Source: an uncultured Collinsella sp.
GTDB lineage: Bacteria > Actinomycetota > Coriobacteriia > Coriobacteriales > Coriobacteriaceae
Assembly (NCBI GenBank): GCA_902492235.1
Contig: CABUKS010000006.1
Span: 15,083-79,082 of the forward strand
Direction of reading: 5' to 3'
Length of the DNA stretch: 64,000 nucleotides
The position numbers and the translations under genes are program-made. Of this stretch, positions 51,929-61,612 are shown piece by piece; within the stretch, counting starts at the first letter, position 1; every line of letters starts with the position of its first letter. The notes below the pieces were generated by a model. That model was not told the DNA's origin. It searched no databases and saw only the letters and a list, made by a program, of their open reading frames with translations.

Positions 51929-54232
51929 TCACGGTCGCTGGCATCGCATCGCAAAGCCATTCGCAGTCGGCATGACGGTAATGTCGCCGTGTTCGATAGT
52001 GCACGCGAACACGCCGCCCGCATCCTTAACGGCATCGATGCAGGCATCGGACGGATGGCCGTATCGATTCCCCTCGCCCGCGCTCGCGAGGGAAAGCTCG
52101 GGCTTCAAGACGTCCAGCAACTCACCATCGACTGAAACCTTAGAGCCGTGATGCCCAAGTTTAAGGACATCGATATCCCCCACCTCCTGCACGAATTCCC
52201 GTTCTTGGTCGAGCTCGGCATCGCCGGTGAGGAGCATACGCAGGCCCTTGCCTTCCTGAACATAAGAGAGCAGCAGGACAAGCGAGTCATCATTTCCCTC
52301 GCCATCCACGGACTCGAATGGCCACATCACGCGGGCGCAAAATGAGCCGATGTCGACCGTATCCCCAAGGCGCACCTGCCGATACTCAACGCCAGGTCGG
52401 TTCAATACCTCGGCAGGAGCATCCTCCAGCGCATCCGCCGCCACGGCAATCGTTCCGACCGAAAACCGTCCGAGCACGGCAGGCAGACCACCCCAGTGGT
52501 CCTCATCCCAATGCGTCACAAAGACGGCATCGATATGGTGCACGTTATTGCGAACCAACGCCGCTACCACGCGCTCGTCGAGCCCGCAGTCGACGAGTGC
52601 TACCGCGCCGCCCTGGCGGATAAGAATCGCATCCGCCTGGCCCACATCGAGCACCGTCACCGAAGGCGGAGCGAATCGATCCCAGTAGACGTACGGAATC
52701 GCAGCCAAGAGCACCAGGCATGCAAGCCCCACCGCCATAGGACGTGCACGGGGACGCGGCCACCAGACCAGCAGAACCGCCAGCAAACACGGCACTAGGT
52801 AAATCCACACGCTATCGGGCGACACACTCACGGATGCACCCGGCACGGCGGCAAACAGCTGCTCGAAGAACAGCGCGCAGCGGGCGGCAATCATGGGCAC
52901 AATGAGCGCCCAAGTCCGCAAAGGTGCCACGAGCGAAAAGGGAACCATCACGATCGACACAGCAAGCAGTACGCTCACCACCGGGCCGATGACCGCATTT
53001 GCCAGCGGAGCAATGAGCGAGAACGTACCGAAGGCAGGAATGGTAATGGGAAGTGTCGCCAGTTGCGAGCACAACGTGACGGAAAGCATGCCGGCAACGC
53101 CCGATGGCACACCCAGCTCACCCAAAGCGTAGGTCGCATAGGGGCAAAAGTACAGAATGGCTAAAACGCTGGCGCATGAAAGCTGAAAGCCCATCTCGAA
53201 CAGCACCGTCGGCCGCAGTAGCACAAAGATGGACATGGTTACGAAGAGTGCCGATGCACCGTGCCGGCGACGCCCCGCGCCGTTTACGACAAGCGTCGCG
53301 AACACCATGCAGCACGCGCGCACGGCCGAGGGAGACGCGCCCGTAAAGGCAGCGTAGCCCACAAGCGTTACCGCCAATATCGCCCGCTGAAGACCACGTG
53401 AGCACCGAGTCTTTTGCAATACACCCTCGATTACAAACCCCACGATAGCCAAATGGCTGCCCGAGACGGCGATAAGATGCGCCGTTCCCGTTACCGAAAA
53501 CCAGTCGCCCGCCGGCTGGGCGCGTAGCTCGGCCGAACGACCGCAGACGACACCGGCTATGAGCGCACGCGCCGGGTCGGTCGCAGGCGCGATGGACGCT
53601 AGCAGCCCATTTCGCAGCCGAAGCAGCGGCCCCGGAGAGCACTCGTCGACCGACACAATCCGAACGGCTTGAACCTTGCGCACCTCGCCTCGGAGCACGC
53701 GCGATCGTCCATATGGATCGTTCTCAAAACGTGAAACGCGACCGATAACACGCACGTGCGCCCCGACCTTGAGCTCGCGGTCAAACGATAGACGAACCGT
53801 TGCCAAGTTCTTACCGTCCGCGCGTGCCTCGCAGGTATAGGAATACACGTCGTCGTTTATGGATGGATCGCCCTGCACGACAAACTCGAGGCCGCTTGCC
53901 GCTCGAGCGTCGAGCGCCTTCGAGGCGTTGAGCGCGCCCGCAGCCCACCACGCCGAGACGACCGCTCCCGCCACGAGACCGACGGACGCGGCATACAGCC
54001 ACCGCTTCCAAGGAGCAAGCGGTGCACAAAATTGAGCCAGCACAACGAATACCGCCGCCGCAACGGGAATGGCCCATAGCAGCCCGACCGCCGGCGCCTG
54101 CTCCCTCAGCAGCACATCAGCGGCCACGTTGAGCACCAAGGCGCAGCTCATGCACACGCCGGCACACAGGGCCATCGTCCACGGCATCAGGGGCCGCGGA
54201 GGCATCACATGCTCGCGCTCGGTCGCACTCAT
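51929..54232 (-). CDS. comEC: ComEC/Rec2 DNA uptake channel
   Basis: 767 residues. Polytopic channel moving single-stranded transforming DNA into the cytoplasm. N-terminal OB-like part, a Competence domain with many helices (LIAVSGSHLAIVG motif), then a metallo-beta-lactamase-like domain with FVTHWDEDHWGGLPAV and LKLGHHGSK. Complete and undamaged, so natural transformation is plausible. ATG 54232 overlaps the comEA stop by 4 nt. Confidence 0.95.
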   Translation of the reverse strand: MSATEREHVMPPRPLMPWTMALCAGVCMSCALVLNVAADVLLREQAPAVGLLWAIPVAAAVFVVLAQFCAPLAPWKRWLYAASVGLVAGAVVSAWWAAGALNASKALDARAASGLEFVVQGDPSINDDVYSYTCEARADGKNLATVRLSFDRELKVGAHVRVIGRVSRFENDPYGRSRVLRGEVRKVQAVRIVSVDECSPGPLLRLRNGLLASIAPATDPARALIAGVVCGRSAELRAQPAGDWFSVTGTAHLIAVSGSHLAIVGFVIEGVLQKTRCSRGLQRAILAVTLVGYAAFTGASPSAVRACCMVFATLVVNGAGRRRHGASALFVTMSIFVLLRPTVLFEMGFQLSCASVLAILYFCPYATYALGELGVPSGVAGMLSVTLCSQLATLPITIPAFGTFSLIAPLANAVIGPVVSVLLAVSIVMVPFSLVAPLRTWALIVPMIAARCALFFEQLFAAVPGASVSVSPDSVWIYLVPCLLAVLLVWWPRPRARPMAVGLACLVLLAAIPYVYWDRFAPPSVTVLDVGQADAILIRQGGAVALVDCGLDERVVAALVRNNVHHIDAVFVTHWDEDHWGGLPAVLGRFSVGTIAVAADALEDAPAEVLNRPGVEYRQVRLGDTVDIGSFCARVMWPFESVDGEGNDDSLVLLLSYVQEGKGLRMLLTGDAELDQEREFVQEVGDIDVLKLGHHGSKVSVDGELLDVLKPELSLASAGEGNRYGHPSDACIDAVKDAGGVFACTIEHGDITVMPTANGFAMRCQRP

Positions 54233-54942
54233 ACGCAGATGCAATCTTTGATTTTGGCAAGCTTCTTCTCGCCGATTCCCGACACACGCATCAGATCGTC
54301 AACCGAGGCAAAAGCACCGTTCTTTGTCCGTTCATCGATAATCGACTGGGCCATGGAGGGACCGATGCCCGAGAGCGTCTGCAGCTCTACCGCGCTTGCC
54401 GTATTGATGTTTACTAGGCCTGTTGCGCCACTCACGCCCGATGATGTGGAAGCCCCACCATCAACACCGGCTTCCGCAATGGACGCCTGCTGCTCCCCTA
54501 CCGTTGGAACATGGATTTTTTGTCCATCAGTGACCTTAGATGCCCGATTAAGCCCCGTAACGTCAGCCTCGGGCGCCAGCCCGCCGGCGGCATCGATCGC
54601 CTGGGATACCCGTGCCCCGTCTTTGAGCCTGTATACACCGGGCGACACAACGGCGCCATCGACATCGACATAGACCTCTGCCGCGGCAGAAGCCTTAGTC
54701 GAAGAGCCTTCGGATGTCTTTCCGCTCGAAGCATCGCCGGATCCCGGCTCCACTAACGAGCCCGTACCATCAGTGCGCTCAAACGACACACCGCCGGCAC
54801 CGCCGCCAAGGTTCGCCATCGCCAAGCCGCTCGCCATCGCAATGACGCCCAGCATCGCCACCACCACAGCCTTATGACCGAGCAGCTTGCCTGCCCAGCG
54901 GTCCATCTTTTTGACCCGTTCGTGTTGTTCGCGCTGCGCCAT
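54229..54942 (-). CDS. comEA: ComEA DNA-binding protein
   Basis: 237 residues. Membrane-anchored DNA receptor. One N-terminal helix (AVVVAMLGVIAMASGLAMA), a Ser/Gly linker, SLBB domain (VYVDVDGAVVSPGVYRL), and a helix-hairpin-helix pair (LVNINTASAVELQTLSGIGP … LMRVSGIGEKKLAKI). ATG 54942 has GGGAGG 7 nt upstream. First gene of comEA-comEC-holA; its upstream region carries ACCAAA repeats shared with recA. Confidence 0.94.
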   Translation of the reverse strand: MAQREQHERVKKMDRWAGKLLGHKAVVVAMLGVIAMASGLAMANLGGGAGGVSFERTDGTGSLVEPGSGDASSGKTSEGSSTKASAAAEVYVDVDGAVVSPGVYRLKDGARVSQAIDAAGGLAPEADVTGLNRASKVTDGQKIHVPTVGEQQASIAEAGVDGGASTSSGVSGATGLVNINTASAVELQTLSGIGPSMAQSIIDERTKNGAFASVDDLMRVSGIGEKKLAKIKDCICV

Positions 54943-55020
54943 AGCAAAACCTCCCAACAACATCGTGTCAGGAAAAGAGCCCTGCAACAGCCATGCTTCA
55001 AAACCGGTTTTCGCGGTCAA

Positions 55021-55043
55021 ACCAAAAGCTGACCAAAACCTTG
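55021..55043 (-). repeat. ACCAAA repeats upstream of comEA
   Basis: Two ACCAAA-N5 units at 55021 and 55032; 20 of 23 nt match 26239-26261 upstream of recA. 79 bp before the comEA start codon and in the same orientation to the gene. Confidence 0.65.
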
Positions 55044-55111
55044 CACAAATCTGTCCATTTATTCAGGCACACGTCAGCAAATGAACACTTAGCCGCAAAA
55101 TGCCCAGATAG

Positions 55112-55145
55112 CAAAAGACCGACGATGCAAGCGCATCGTCGGTCT
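55112..55145 (-). terminator. Terminator of thiI
   Basis: 13-bp perfect stem AGACCGACGATGC and its complement, loop AAGC, minus strand followed by TTTTGCT. Confidence 0.9.
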
Positions 55146-55155
55146 ATGCACAAAT

Positions 55156-56400
55156 TTACTCGTGATCTTGGTAAATCACACGCGGAGCAAGCTCCGAATG
55201 TTTGCGTTTTAAGGTCTTAGGGGCCTTATACGTGTTGCTTTCGAAGTCGATGTACTCGGTCTGCTTGAGTAGGCGCTCGATCATCTCCTCGTGATCGAAC
55301 AGCTCCCAGGCCTCATGCACGGCATCGAGTTTAGCGTGCGTCTCGGGACGACGCGGCATAAACAGCGTGCAGCAGTCGGGAGCGGCCTCAGTCGAGATAT
55401 CGAACGTACCGATCTCCTCGGCGCGCGCAATGATCTCCTGCTTGTCGGACCCGATGAGCGGACGGAACACGGGAATCTTCACGGCCTCGTTGACGGCCAT
55501 GATATTCTCGAGCGTCTGGGAGGCAACCTGACCGAGCGACTCGCCGGTCACGATGGCCTTGGCGCCCTCGATATGCGCGATACGCTCGGCAACCGAATAC
55601 ATGATGCGGCGATACATGATCACGCGCAGGTTGCTGGGACAGGTGACCGAAATCTCACGCTGGCAGTCGCCAAACGGCACCACGTACAGGCGGCCGATCT
55701 GGACACCCGGCTCAAGCGCACGAATGATGTCCTGCACCAAATACTCGCTCGTGTCGGGCGTCTGCGGACGACCTGAGAAATGTACCGGCACGCACACCGC
55801 GCCGCGACGCGCGAGCATCCAGGTTGCCACCGGAGAATCAATACCCGACGACAGCAGCGTCACGACCTTGCCGGCAGAACCCACCGGCAGACCGCCCACG
55901 CCGCGCTCGGAGCGCGCGTACACATAAACGCTACCCTGGACCACCAGTACGTGCACCATCGCATCGGGGTCGTGCATTTGAACCTTTTTATCGGGGAAGG
56001 CCTCACACAGCACCTCGCCCACCTGACGATTGATGTCAATCGAGGTGAGCTCATAGTCGGTATTGGAGCGCTTGGCGTGCACCTTAAACGAATCGAAGGA
56101 ACCAAACTCGCGCAGCGCCTTCACGGCGGCGGCACAGTACTCCTGAGGGTCGCGATTGGTGTGATACGCCAAAGAAACGCGAGCAACGCCGGGAACGGTG
56201 CGAATGACACGCGCCGCCTCGTCGGCCTGATGCTCGTTAAAGGTCACGAGGATATAACCGGAAATTCGAGACACGGCATTCACGGAAAAGGCGGCCAAGG
56301 CCGCCTTGATGTTATCCATGAGGATATGCTCAAAATGTGCGCGGTTCTTACCCTTCAGTCCAACCTCGTGATAGTGGACCAGGCAGACGCGAGCCGCCAT
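55156..56400 (-). CDS. thiI: tRNA 4-thiouridine synthase ThiI
   Basis: 414 residues. Thiolates U8 of tRNA and can supply sulfur for thiamine. NFLD/THUMP N-terminus, PP-loop LLSSGIDSPVATWML at about 181-195, and the C-terminal adenylating domain. No rhodanese domain, as in Bacillus ThiI, which relies on a dedicated NifZ desulfurase; none is adjacent. Starts directly after the rpoZ stop. Confidence 0.94.
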   Translation of the reverse strand: MAARVCLVHYHEVGLKGKNRAHFEHILMDNIKAALAAFSVNAVSRISGYILVTFNEHQADEAARVIRTVPGVARVSLAYHTNRDPQEYCAAAVKALREFGSFDSFKVHAKRSNTDYELTSIDINRQVGEVLCEAFPDKKVQMHDPDAMVHVLVVQGSVYVYARSERGVGGLPVGSAGKVVTLLSSGIDSPVATWMLARRGAVCVPVHFSGRPQTPDTSEYLVQDIIRALEPGVQIGRLYVVPFGDCQREISVTCPSNLRVIMYRRIMYSVAERIAHIEGAKAIVTGESLGQVASQTLENIMAVNEAVKIPVFRPLIGSDKQEIIARAEEIGTFDISTEAAPDCCTLFMPRRPETHAKLDAVHEAWELFDHEEMIERLLKQTEYIDFESNTYKAPKTLKRKHSELAPRVIYQDHE

Positions 56401-56682
56401 TTAGGCTTCAGCAACCTTGTGGCCGAGTGCCTTCTCGTAACGGGCCTCGTCGTAAGAGATGTCGCCGTCGACAATCTCGTCCATAGCCATCGAAATGGTA
56501 TCGGCACCGGAAAGCCCGATGGTGATGTCATCGACATCCTGGACGGCAAGCACGCGGTTGTGCTGGCCACGCAGCATGCTGTTAATGTCGCAGGCGCGCT
56601 TGGAGGCAAGCGAAGCGAGCAGGAAGCGGTTGTGATCGGTCTTCTCCAGAAGATCGTCAATGCAAGGCTTTACAACGGACAC
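56401..56682 (-). CDS. rpoZ: RNA polymerase omega subunit
   Basis: 93 residues. Stabilises the beta-prime subunit. KPCIDDLLEKTDHNRFLLASLASKRACDIN covers the conserved core (region with LvviaakRArqin in homologues). Start GTG 56682 with GAGG 3 nt upstream. Follows gmk by 5 nt, the conserved mihF-gmk-rpoZ order. Confidence 0.9.
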   Translation of the reverse strand: MSVVKPCIDDLLEKTDHNRFLLASLASKRACDINSMLRGQHNRVLAVQDVDDITIGLSGADTISMAMDEIVDGDISYDEARYEKALGHKVAEA

Positions 56683-56687
56683 GGACC

Positions 56688-57257
56688 TCAGATCCTTTCA
56701 TGCATATCGAGAACGCGAACGAGCTCATCGGTCGCGCGGTCGAGATCGTCATTAACCACGACGTCGTCGTAGCGGTCGGCAAGAGCAAGCTCATCGGCGG
56801 CGTTTGCCATACGCAGCTCAATCGTCTCGGGCGTCTCGGTACCGCGACCGACTAGACGCTCGCGGAGCACCTCAAGCGAAGGCGGCTTGATAAAGATCAG
56901 CACGGCCTCGGGGAAACGCTCCTTCACCTGCAGGGCGCCCTGGACATCGATCTCCAAAATCAGAGATGCGCCAGAGGCGAGCTTGGATGTGACCTCGCTC
57001 ACCAACGTGCCGTAGCAGTTACCGTGGACCTCGGCCCACTCAACAAAGTCACCGTTTGCCACGCGGCGGTCGAACTCCTCGCGCGTCAGAAAAAAGTAGT
57101 TGACGCCGTCGACCTCACCTTTGCGTGGTGCTCGCGTGGTAGCCGAAACCGTCAGGCCCAGGTTCGAGCGGCGCTCGCGCACACGAGTGACGAGCGTACC
57201 CTTCCCTGCGCCTGACGGTCCAGAAATCACAAAGAGCTTGGAATCCTGAGCGCTCAC
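56688..57257 (-). CDS. gmk: Guanylate kinase
   Basis: 189 residues. GMP to GDP. P-loop SGPSGAGKGTL at 12-22; SATTRAPRKGEVDGVNYFF GMP-binding segment; lid RLVGRGTETPE. Start is GTG 57257 immediately after the mihF stop. Confidence 0.96.
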   Translation of the reverse strand: MSAQDSKLFVISGPSGAGKGTLVTRVRERRSNLGLTVSATTRAPRKGEVDGVNYFFLTREEFDRRVANGDFVEWAEVHGNCYGTLVSEVTSKLASGASLILEIDVQGALQVKERFPEAVLIFIKPPSLEVLRERLVGRGTETPETIELRMANAADELALADRYDDVVVNDDLDRATDELVRVLDMHERI

Positions 57258-57566
57258 TTATTTGGTCAGCTGCTCGAGAAGCTGCTCGCGCTGACGGACG
57301 CCGAGGCCCTGGACGCGACGGGTAGCGGAGATACCGAGCTCCTCCATGATCTTGGCGGCCTTGGCCTTGCCATAACCAGGAAGAGACTCGATGAGGGTGG
57401 AAACCTTCATGCGGGAAGCGATGGGGTCATCGGAGTTGAGCACGGACTCGAGGGACTTCTCGCCCTTCTTGATCTGCTCGCGAAGCTCAGCGCGGGCGTG
57501 ACGTGCGGCAGCAGCCTTCTCAAGAGCCTGCTTACGCTGCTCATCGGTAAGCTGAGGGAGTGCCAT
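57258..57566 (-). CDS. mihF: Actinobacterial integration host factor (mIHF)
   Basis: 102 residues. Nucleoid protein binding DNA through an H2TH-like fold. The core VSTLIESLPGYGKAKAAKIMEELGI then RRVQGLGVRQREQLL is diagnostic. ATG 57566 has GGAGG 5 nt upstream. It is an actinobacteria-specific protein, a strong taxonomic marker in this window. Confidence 0.94.
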   Translation of the reverse strand: MALPQLTDEQRKQALEKAAAARHARAELREQIKKGEKSLESVLNSDDPIASRMKVSTLIESLPGYGKAKAAKIMEELGISATRRVQGLGVRQREQLLEQLTK

Positions 57567-57683
57567 TCGTACCTCCAAATAGTTGGGTTATATCTGATTC
57601 AATAATTGGTATTTTAGCACGTAGAACGTACAAAATGCCCAATCGCGGCTCCATAGGTTAGACGATACCCGCAAAAAGTGCAA

Positions 57684-57765
57684 TATACTGCGCCCAAAGT
57701 TAAGCCCCTGACCTGCGATTCCACACAAAGGATGGGAAAGTTTACGCAGGCACAGGGGCTATTTT
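57684..57765. other. Long-loop hairpin between pyrF and mihF
   Basis: AGCCCCTG and CCTGCG (57703-57717) pair with CGCAGG and CAGGGGCT (57745-57760) around a 27-nt loop; + strand followed by ATTTT. TATACT at 57684-57689 could be a -10 on +. It is either the pyrF terminator on minus or a small + strand RNA; I cannot decide. Confidence 0.5.
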
Positions 57766-57805
57766 GTGCTAATGAAACCCAAAAGTGGTGACTTAGGGGA
57801 ATCTT

Positions 57806-58522
57806 TTACGCGACGTTTTCGACCAGCTCAGCGACGATGGCGTCAAAGGCGGCAACCGGATCGTCGGCACCGGTGATGGGTCGGCCCACCACGATATGGC
57901 TCGCGCCGCGCTCGATAGCCTGGGAAGGCGTCGCCACACGGGACTGGTCACCAAGGGCGGCACCCACAGGACGCACGCCCGGAGTCACGATCAGCGCGTC
58001 GGGGCCGAGCAACTCGCGCATGTCATGGGCCTCCATCGGCGAGCACACGATGCCGTCGATGCCGTTGGCCTGGGCAAGCTTTGCCAGACGGGCGGCTTCC
58101 TCGGCCACAGGCGACTCAACGCCGATTTCGGCCAGCGAATCCTGGTTCATGCTCGTGAGCACGGTGATGGCAACGAGCTTGGCGCGATCCTCGCGCGCCT
58201 CCTCGGCACCCTCGCGGCAGGCAGCGAGCATGGCGCCCGAACCCAAGCCGTGAACCGAGAGCAGGTCGGCACCGGCAAGCGAGGCCGAACGGGCGGCACC
58301 GCGAACCTGATGCGGAATATCATGGAACTTAAGGTCAAGGAAGACCTTAAAGCCCAGGTCCTTAAAGGTCTTGACGATCTCTGGGCCCTCAGCGTAATAG
58401 AGCGTCATACCAACCTTAAGCCAGGCGGCATGGCCCGAAAGCTCGTGGGCGAGCTCGAGCGCACGCTCACGATCGCAGTCGAGGGCGACGATTACGCGGT
58501 CGCGGGCATCGGTCTCTAGCAT
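57806..58522 (-). CDS. pyrF: Orotidine 5'-phosphate decarboxylase
   Basis: 238 residues. Last step of UMP synthesis. VIVALDCDRERALELA start, catalytic DLKFHDIPHQV (Lys/Asp), and TPGVRP with the C-terminal GASHIVVGRPIT phosphate site. Overlaps the pyrD stop by 7 nt. Last gene of the pyr cluster. Confidence 0.97.
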   Translation of the reverse strand: MLETDARDRVIVALDCDRERALELAHELSGHAAWLKVGMTLYYAEGPEIVKTFKDLGFKVFLDLKFHDIPHQVRGAARSASLAGADLLSVHGLGSGAMLAACREGAEEAREDRAKLVAITVLTSMNQDSLAEIGVESPVAEEAARLAKLAQANGIDGIVCSPMEAHDMRELLGPDALIVTPGVRPVGAALGDQSRVATPSQAIERGASHIVVGRPITGADDPVAAFDAIVAELVENVA

Positions 58523-59424
58523 TCGAAAGCACCTACCAGCTCGTTGATGTCCTTTACGCCCTGGGACTCGGCCCAGGCCTCGAGCTCATGCGCGATCTTG
58601 AGCGAAGCGCACGGATCGACGAAGTTGGCCATGCCGACCGACACGCAGGTGGCACCGGCCAGGATAAACTCGGCCGCATCCTCGCCGGTCATGACACCGC
58701 CGACACCGTTGATGGGGATATCGACGGCCTGGGCGACCTCCCAGACCATGCGCACGGCGATGTGGTGGCACAGCGGGCCCGAAAGGCCGCCCTTGGGCTT
58801 TGCCACGCGGGACTTGCGGGTATGGACGTCGATGGCCATGCCCTGGATGGAGTTGATGACTGAAAGGCCGTCGGCGCCGGCAGCCTCGAGGGCCTTGGCG
58901 ATCTCGGCGACGTTGACCGGCGCCATCTTCACGAACAGCGGCTTATCGGTCACCTTGCGGCAGGCAGCCATAACGGAAGAGGCGCCCTCGGGCGTGGAGC
59001 CCATGGCAGCACCGCCGGCGGCAATATTGGGGCAGCTCACGTTGATCTCGTAGCCGGCAGCCCAGGGGCACAGCTCGACATACATCTCGAGCGCGCGGAC
59101 AAACTCGTCAACGGAGTGGCCGGCAACCTGACAGATGACCCGGCAGCCGTCCTTGGACAGCTGTTCGAGCCACGGACCGGACTCGCGGGCAAAGGCAGCC
59201 ACACCGGGGTTCTGAAGGCCCACGGAGTTGATCATACCGCCGGGAATCTCAGCCATGCGGGGCGCGGGATTGCCGGGCCAGGGCTCGGCTGCGCAACCCT
59301 TGGTGGTGATGGCGCCCAGCTGGGAAACATCAAAGAAGTTCTGGAACTGCCAACCGTAGCCAAAGGTACCGGCTGCGGTGTTGATGGGGTTCTGCATCTT
59401 GACGCCGCCGAAATCGACGGCCAT
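58516..59424 (-). CDS. pyrD: Dihydroorotate dehydrogenase B, catalytic subunit
   Basis: 302 residues. Class 1B enzyme partnered with PyrK, using NAD. NPINTAAGTFGYG, INSVGLQNPG, NVSCPN with the catalytic Cys region, and SGPLCHHIAVRMVWE. ATG 59424 is used; an in-frame GTG six bases upstream (59430) is possible since the ribosome site is weak. It lies 14 nt downstream of the pyrK stop. Confidence 0.95.
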   Translation of the reverse strand: MAVDFGGVKMQNPINTAAGTFGYGWQFQNFFDVSQLGAITTKGCAAEPWPGNPAPRMAEIPGGMINSVGLQNPGVAAFARESGPWLEQLSKDGCRVICQVAGHSVDEFVRALEMYVELCPWAAGYEINVSCPNIAAGGAAMGSTPEGASSVMAACRKVTDKPLFVKMAPVNVAEIAKALEAAGADGLSVINSIQGMAIDVHTRKSRVAKPKGGLSGPLCHHIAVRMVWEVAQAVDIPINGVGGVMTGEDAAEFILAGATCVSVGMANFVDPCASLKIAHELEAWAESQGVKDINELVGAFEC

Positions 59425-59438
59425 GTTCACGGTACCCA

Positions 59439-60230
59439 CTAGAAGACCACCACCTTGGAAGCATCGAACACGGGGCCGCACATGCAAGCACCCTTCATAC
59501 CGTCGACCGTCTCGACATTGCAGGTGTTGCAGGCGCCAAAGCCACAGCTCATCATGCGCTCAAGCGACACCTCGCAGTACGCACCGGCCTCGGCGGCAGC
59601 GGCGGCGACTTTCTTCATCATGACAGCGGGGCCGCAGCTGGCCACATAGTCGTAGCCGCCCTCGCCGAGCAGCTCGGCTGCCGGGTCGGTGCAAAAACCG
59701 TGCGTGCCCAGCGTGCCATCATCGGTGCAAACGTTGACCGTGGCGCCCAGCGCGCGGAACTCATCGACACCCACGGCCTTGGACGCGGTGCCAAAGCCCA
59801 AGCACACGTCCACATCAACACCCTGCTCGGCAAGCATACCGGCAAGACACAACACAGGCGGAACGCCGATGCCACCGGCGACGAGCAGGGCCTTCCTGGT
59901 GCCCTCGGGTACCATCCAGCCACGACCACCGGGGCCCAGTAGGTTGGAGGTGGAGCCAGGACCCATCTGGGACAAACGACGGGTATCGTCGCCCACGACG
60001 GCGTACCACAGCTCGACGGTGCCGGCCACGGCGTCGGCGCGGTAGTAGCTCAGGGGCACGCGAAGCAGCGAGGACGCATCGCCGGGTACGGCGATGTTCA
60101 CAAACTGACCGGGCTTGAGCGCACTTGCAAGCTTGGGGGCCGAGATGACGAGCGAGAAGATGCCGTCGGCGATCTCCTGGTTCGAGACGACCTCGAAGTC
60201 GTGCATGCGTGCAGTGGAAGGTGTGGGCAT
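59439..60230 (-). CDS. pyrK: Dihydroorotate dehydrogenase B, electron transfer subunit
   Basis: 263 residues. FAD and [2Fe-2S] protein passing electrons to NAD. FAD-binding RVPLSYYRAD, NAD-binding LLVAGGIGVPPVL, and 2Fe-2S cysteines in CGFGACNTC plus a later Cys near the end. ATG 60230 has GGAG 5 nt upstream. Confidence 0.95.
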   Translation of the reverse strand: MPTPSTARMHDFEVVSNQEIADGIFSLVISAPKLASALKPGQFVNIAVPGDASSLLRVPLSYYRADAVAGTVELWYAVVGDDTRRLSQMGPGSTSNLLGPGGRGWMVPEGTRKALLVAGGIGVPPVLCLAGMLAEQGVDVDVCLGFGTASKAVGVDEFRALGATVNVCTDDGTLGTHGFCTDPAAELLGEGGYDYVASCGPAVMMKKVAAAAAEAGAYCEVSLERMMSCGFGACNTCNVETVDGMKGACMCGPVFDASKVVVF

Positions 60231-60322
60231 AGACGCTCCAATCCCCCATGCGATTGCATGGTCCAAACGAATAGAAAGCGCGGCACCGCAAGGGCGCCGC
60301 GCACAAAAGCGATAAGGCAATG

Positions 60323-61612
60323 CTAGCAGATGCAGCCGTCAGCGAGCGTCTGCTTACCGCCGACAAATACATCGGTGGCACGACCGGTGAGCGTGCGGCC
60401 AGCAAAACCGGAGTTCTCGGCGCGCGACTCGTAACCGTCCTCGCCAACCGTCCAGGTGGCGGACGCGTCGAACACGGTCAGGTCGGCGACGGAGCCCGCC
60501 TTGACCTGAACCTGGTCGAGGCCCAGGATCTCACGCGGCTTGATGGCCATGAGCTCGACCATGCGGCCCATGCTCATCTTGCCCGTGTTGACCAGCTCGG
60601 TGAGTACGAGTGACAGCGAGGTCTCGAGGCCGATCATGCCAAAGGGCGCGAGCTCGAACTCACGGGCCTTCTCCCACGGGGTGTGGGGAGCGTGATCGGT
60701 GACGATAACATCGACGGTGCCGTCGATGACGCCCTGACGGATGGCCTCGGCATCCTCCTCGGTACGCAGCGGCGGGTTGACCTTGAGCGAGGTGTTGTAG
60801 GTCTCGTCCAGGTCGTTCTCGGTCAGGAACATGTGGTGCGGGGTGGCCTCGCAGGTAACCTGAACGCCAGCGGCCTTACCGGCACGCACGATCTCCAGGC
60901 CATGGGCGGTGGAGATGTGCTGGATGTGCAGCTTGGCACCAGTCAGCTTGGCGATCTCGATGTCGCGGGCGATCTGGAGCTCCTCGCCGGCAGCCGGCCA
61001 ACCCTCGAGAGCCAGACGGGTCGAGACCTTGCCCTCGTTGATCTGGCCGTGGCCGACCAGGTCCTCGTCCTGGCAGTGGCTCATAAAGACCTTGCCGAAC
61101 ATCTTGCCGTAGTCCATGCAGCGACGGAGCATGCCCGCACCCTGCACGCCGCGACCGTCGTCGGTGAAGGCGACGGCGCCGTGGGCGACCATATCGCCCA
61201 TCTCGGACATGGCCTCGCCCTTAAGACCGCGGGTCATGGCGCCCGACGGATAGACGCGGCAGTGACCGACCTCGGCAGCACGGGACTTGACGAACTCCAC
61301 GACGGTGCCGTTATCGGTGACGGGATCGGTGTTGGGCATGGAGCACACGCCGGTAAAGCCGCCCTTGGCAGCCGCGCGGGTGCCGCTCTCGATGTCCTCT
61401 TTGACCTCGTAGCCGGGCTCGCGAAGGTGAACGTGCATATCCACCAGGCCGGGGACGAGGTACTTGCCGGAAAGGTCGCGGACCTCGGCTCCCTCGACGA
61501 CGAGATTCTCGCCGACCTCGGCGATCTTGTCGCCGTCAATCAGGACGTCAACGACACCGTCAAGCTCGACGGACGGGTCGACGACGTGGGCATTCTTAAG
61601 AAGCAAGGCCAT
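60323..61612 (-). CDS. pyrC: Dihydroorotase
   Basis: 429 residues. Cyclises carbamoyl aspartate. Class I motifs: DMHVHLREPG metal site at about 59-68, CSMPNTDPV, the C-terminal ADLTVFD. ATG 61612 has GGAGG 8 nt upstream and overlaps the pyrB end by 17 nt. Confidence 0.96.
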   Translation of the reverse strand: MALLLKNAHVVDPSVELDGVVDVLIDGDKIAEVGENLVVEGAEVRDLSGKYLVPGLVDMHVHLREPGYEVKEDIESGTRAAAKGGFTGVCSMPNTDPVTDNGTVVEFVKSRAAEVGHCRVYPSGAMTRGLKGEAMSEMGDMVAHGAVAFTDDGRGVQGAGMLRRCMDYGKMFGKVFMSHCQDEDLVGHGQINEGKVSTRLALEGWPAAGEELQIARDIEIAKLTGAKLHIQHISTAHGLEIVRAGKAAGVQVTCEATPHHMFLTENDLDETYNTSLKVNPPLRTEEDAEAIRQGVIDGTVDVIVTDHAPHTPWEKAREFELAPFGMIGLETSLSLVLTELVNTGKMSMGRMVELMAIKPREILGLDQVQVKAGSVADLTVFDASATWTVGEDGYESRAENSGFAGRTLTGRATDVFVGGKQTLADGCIC

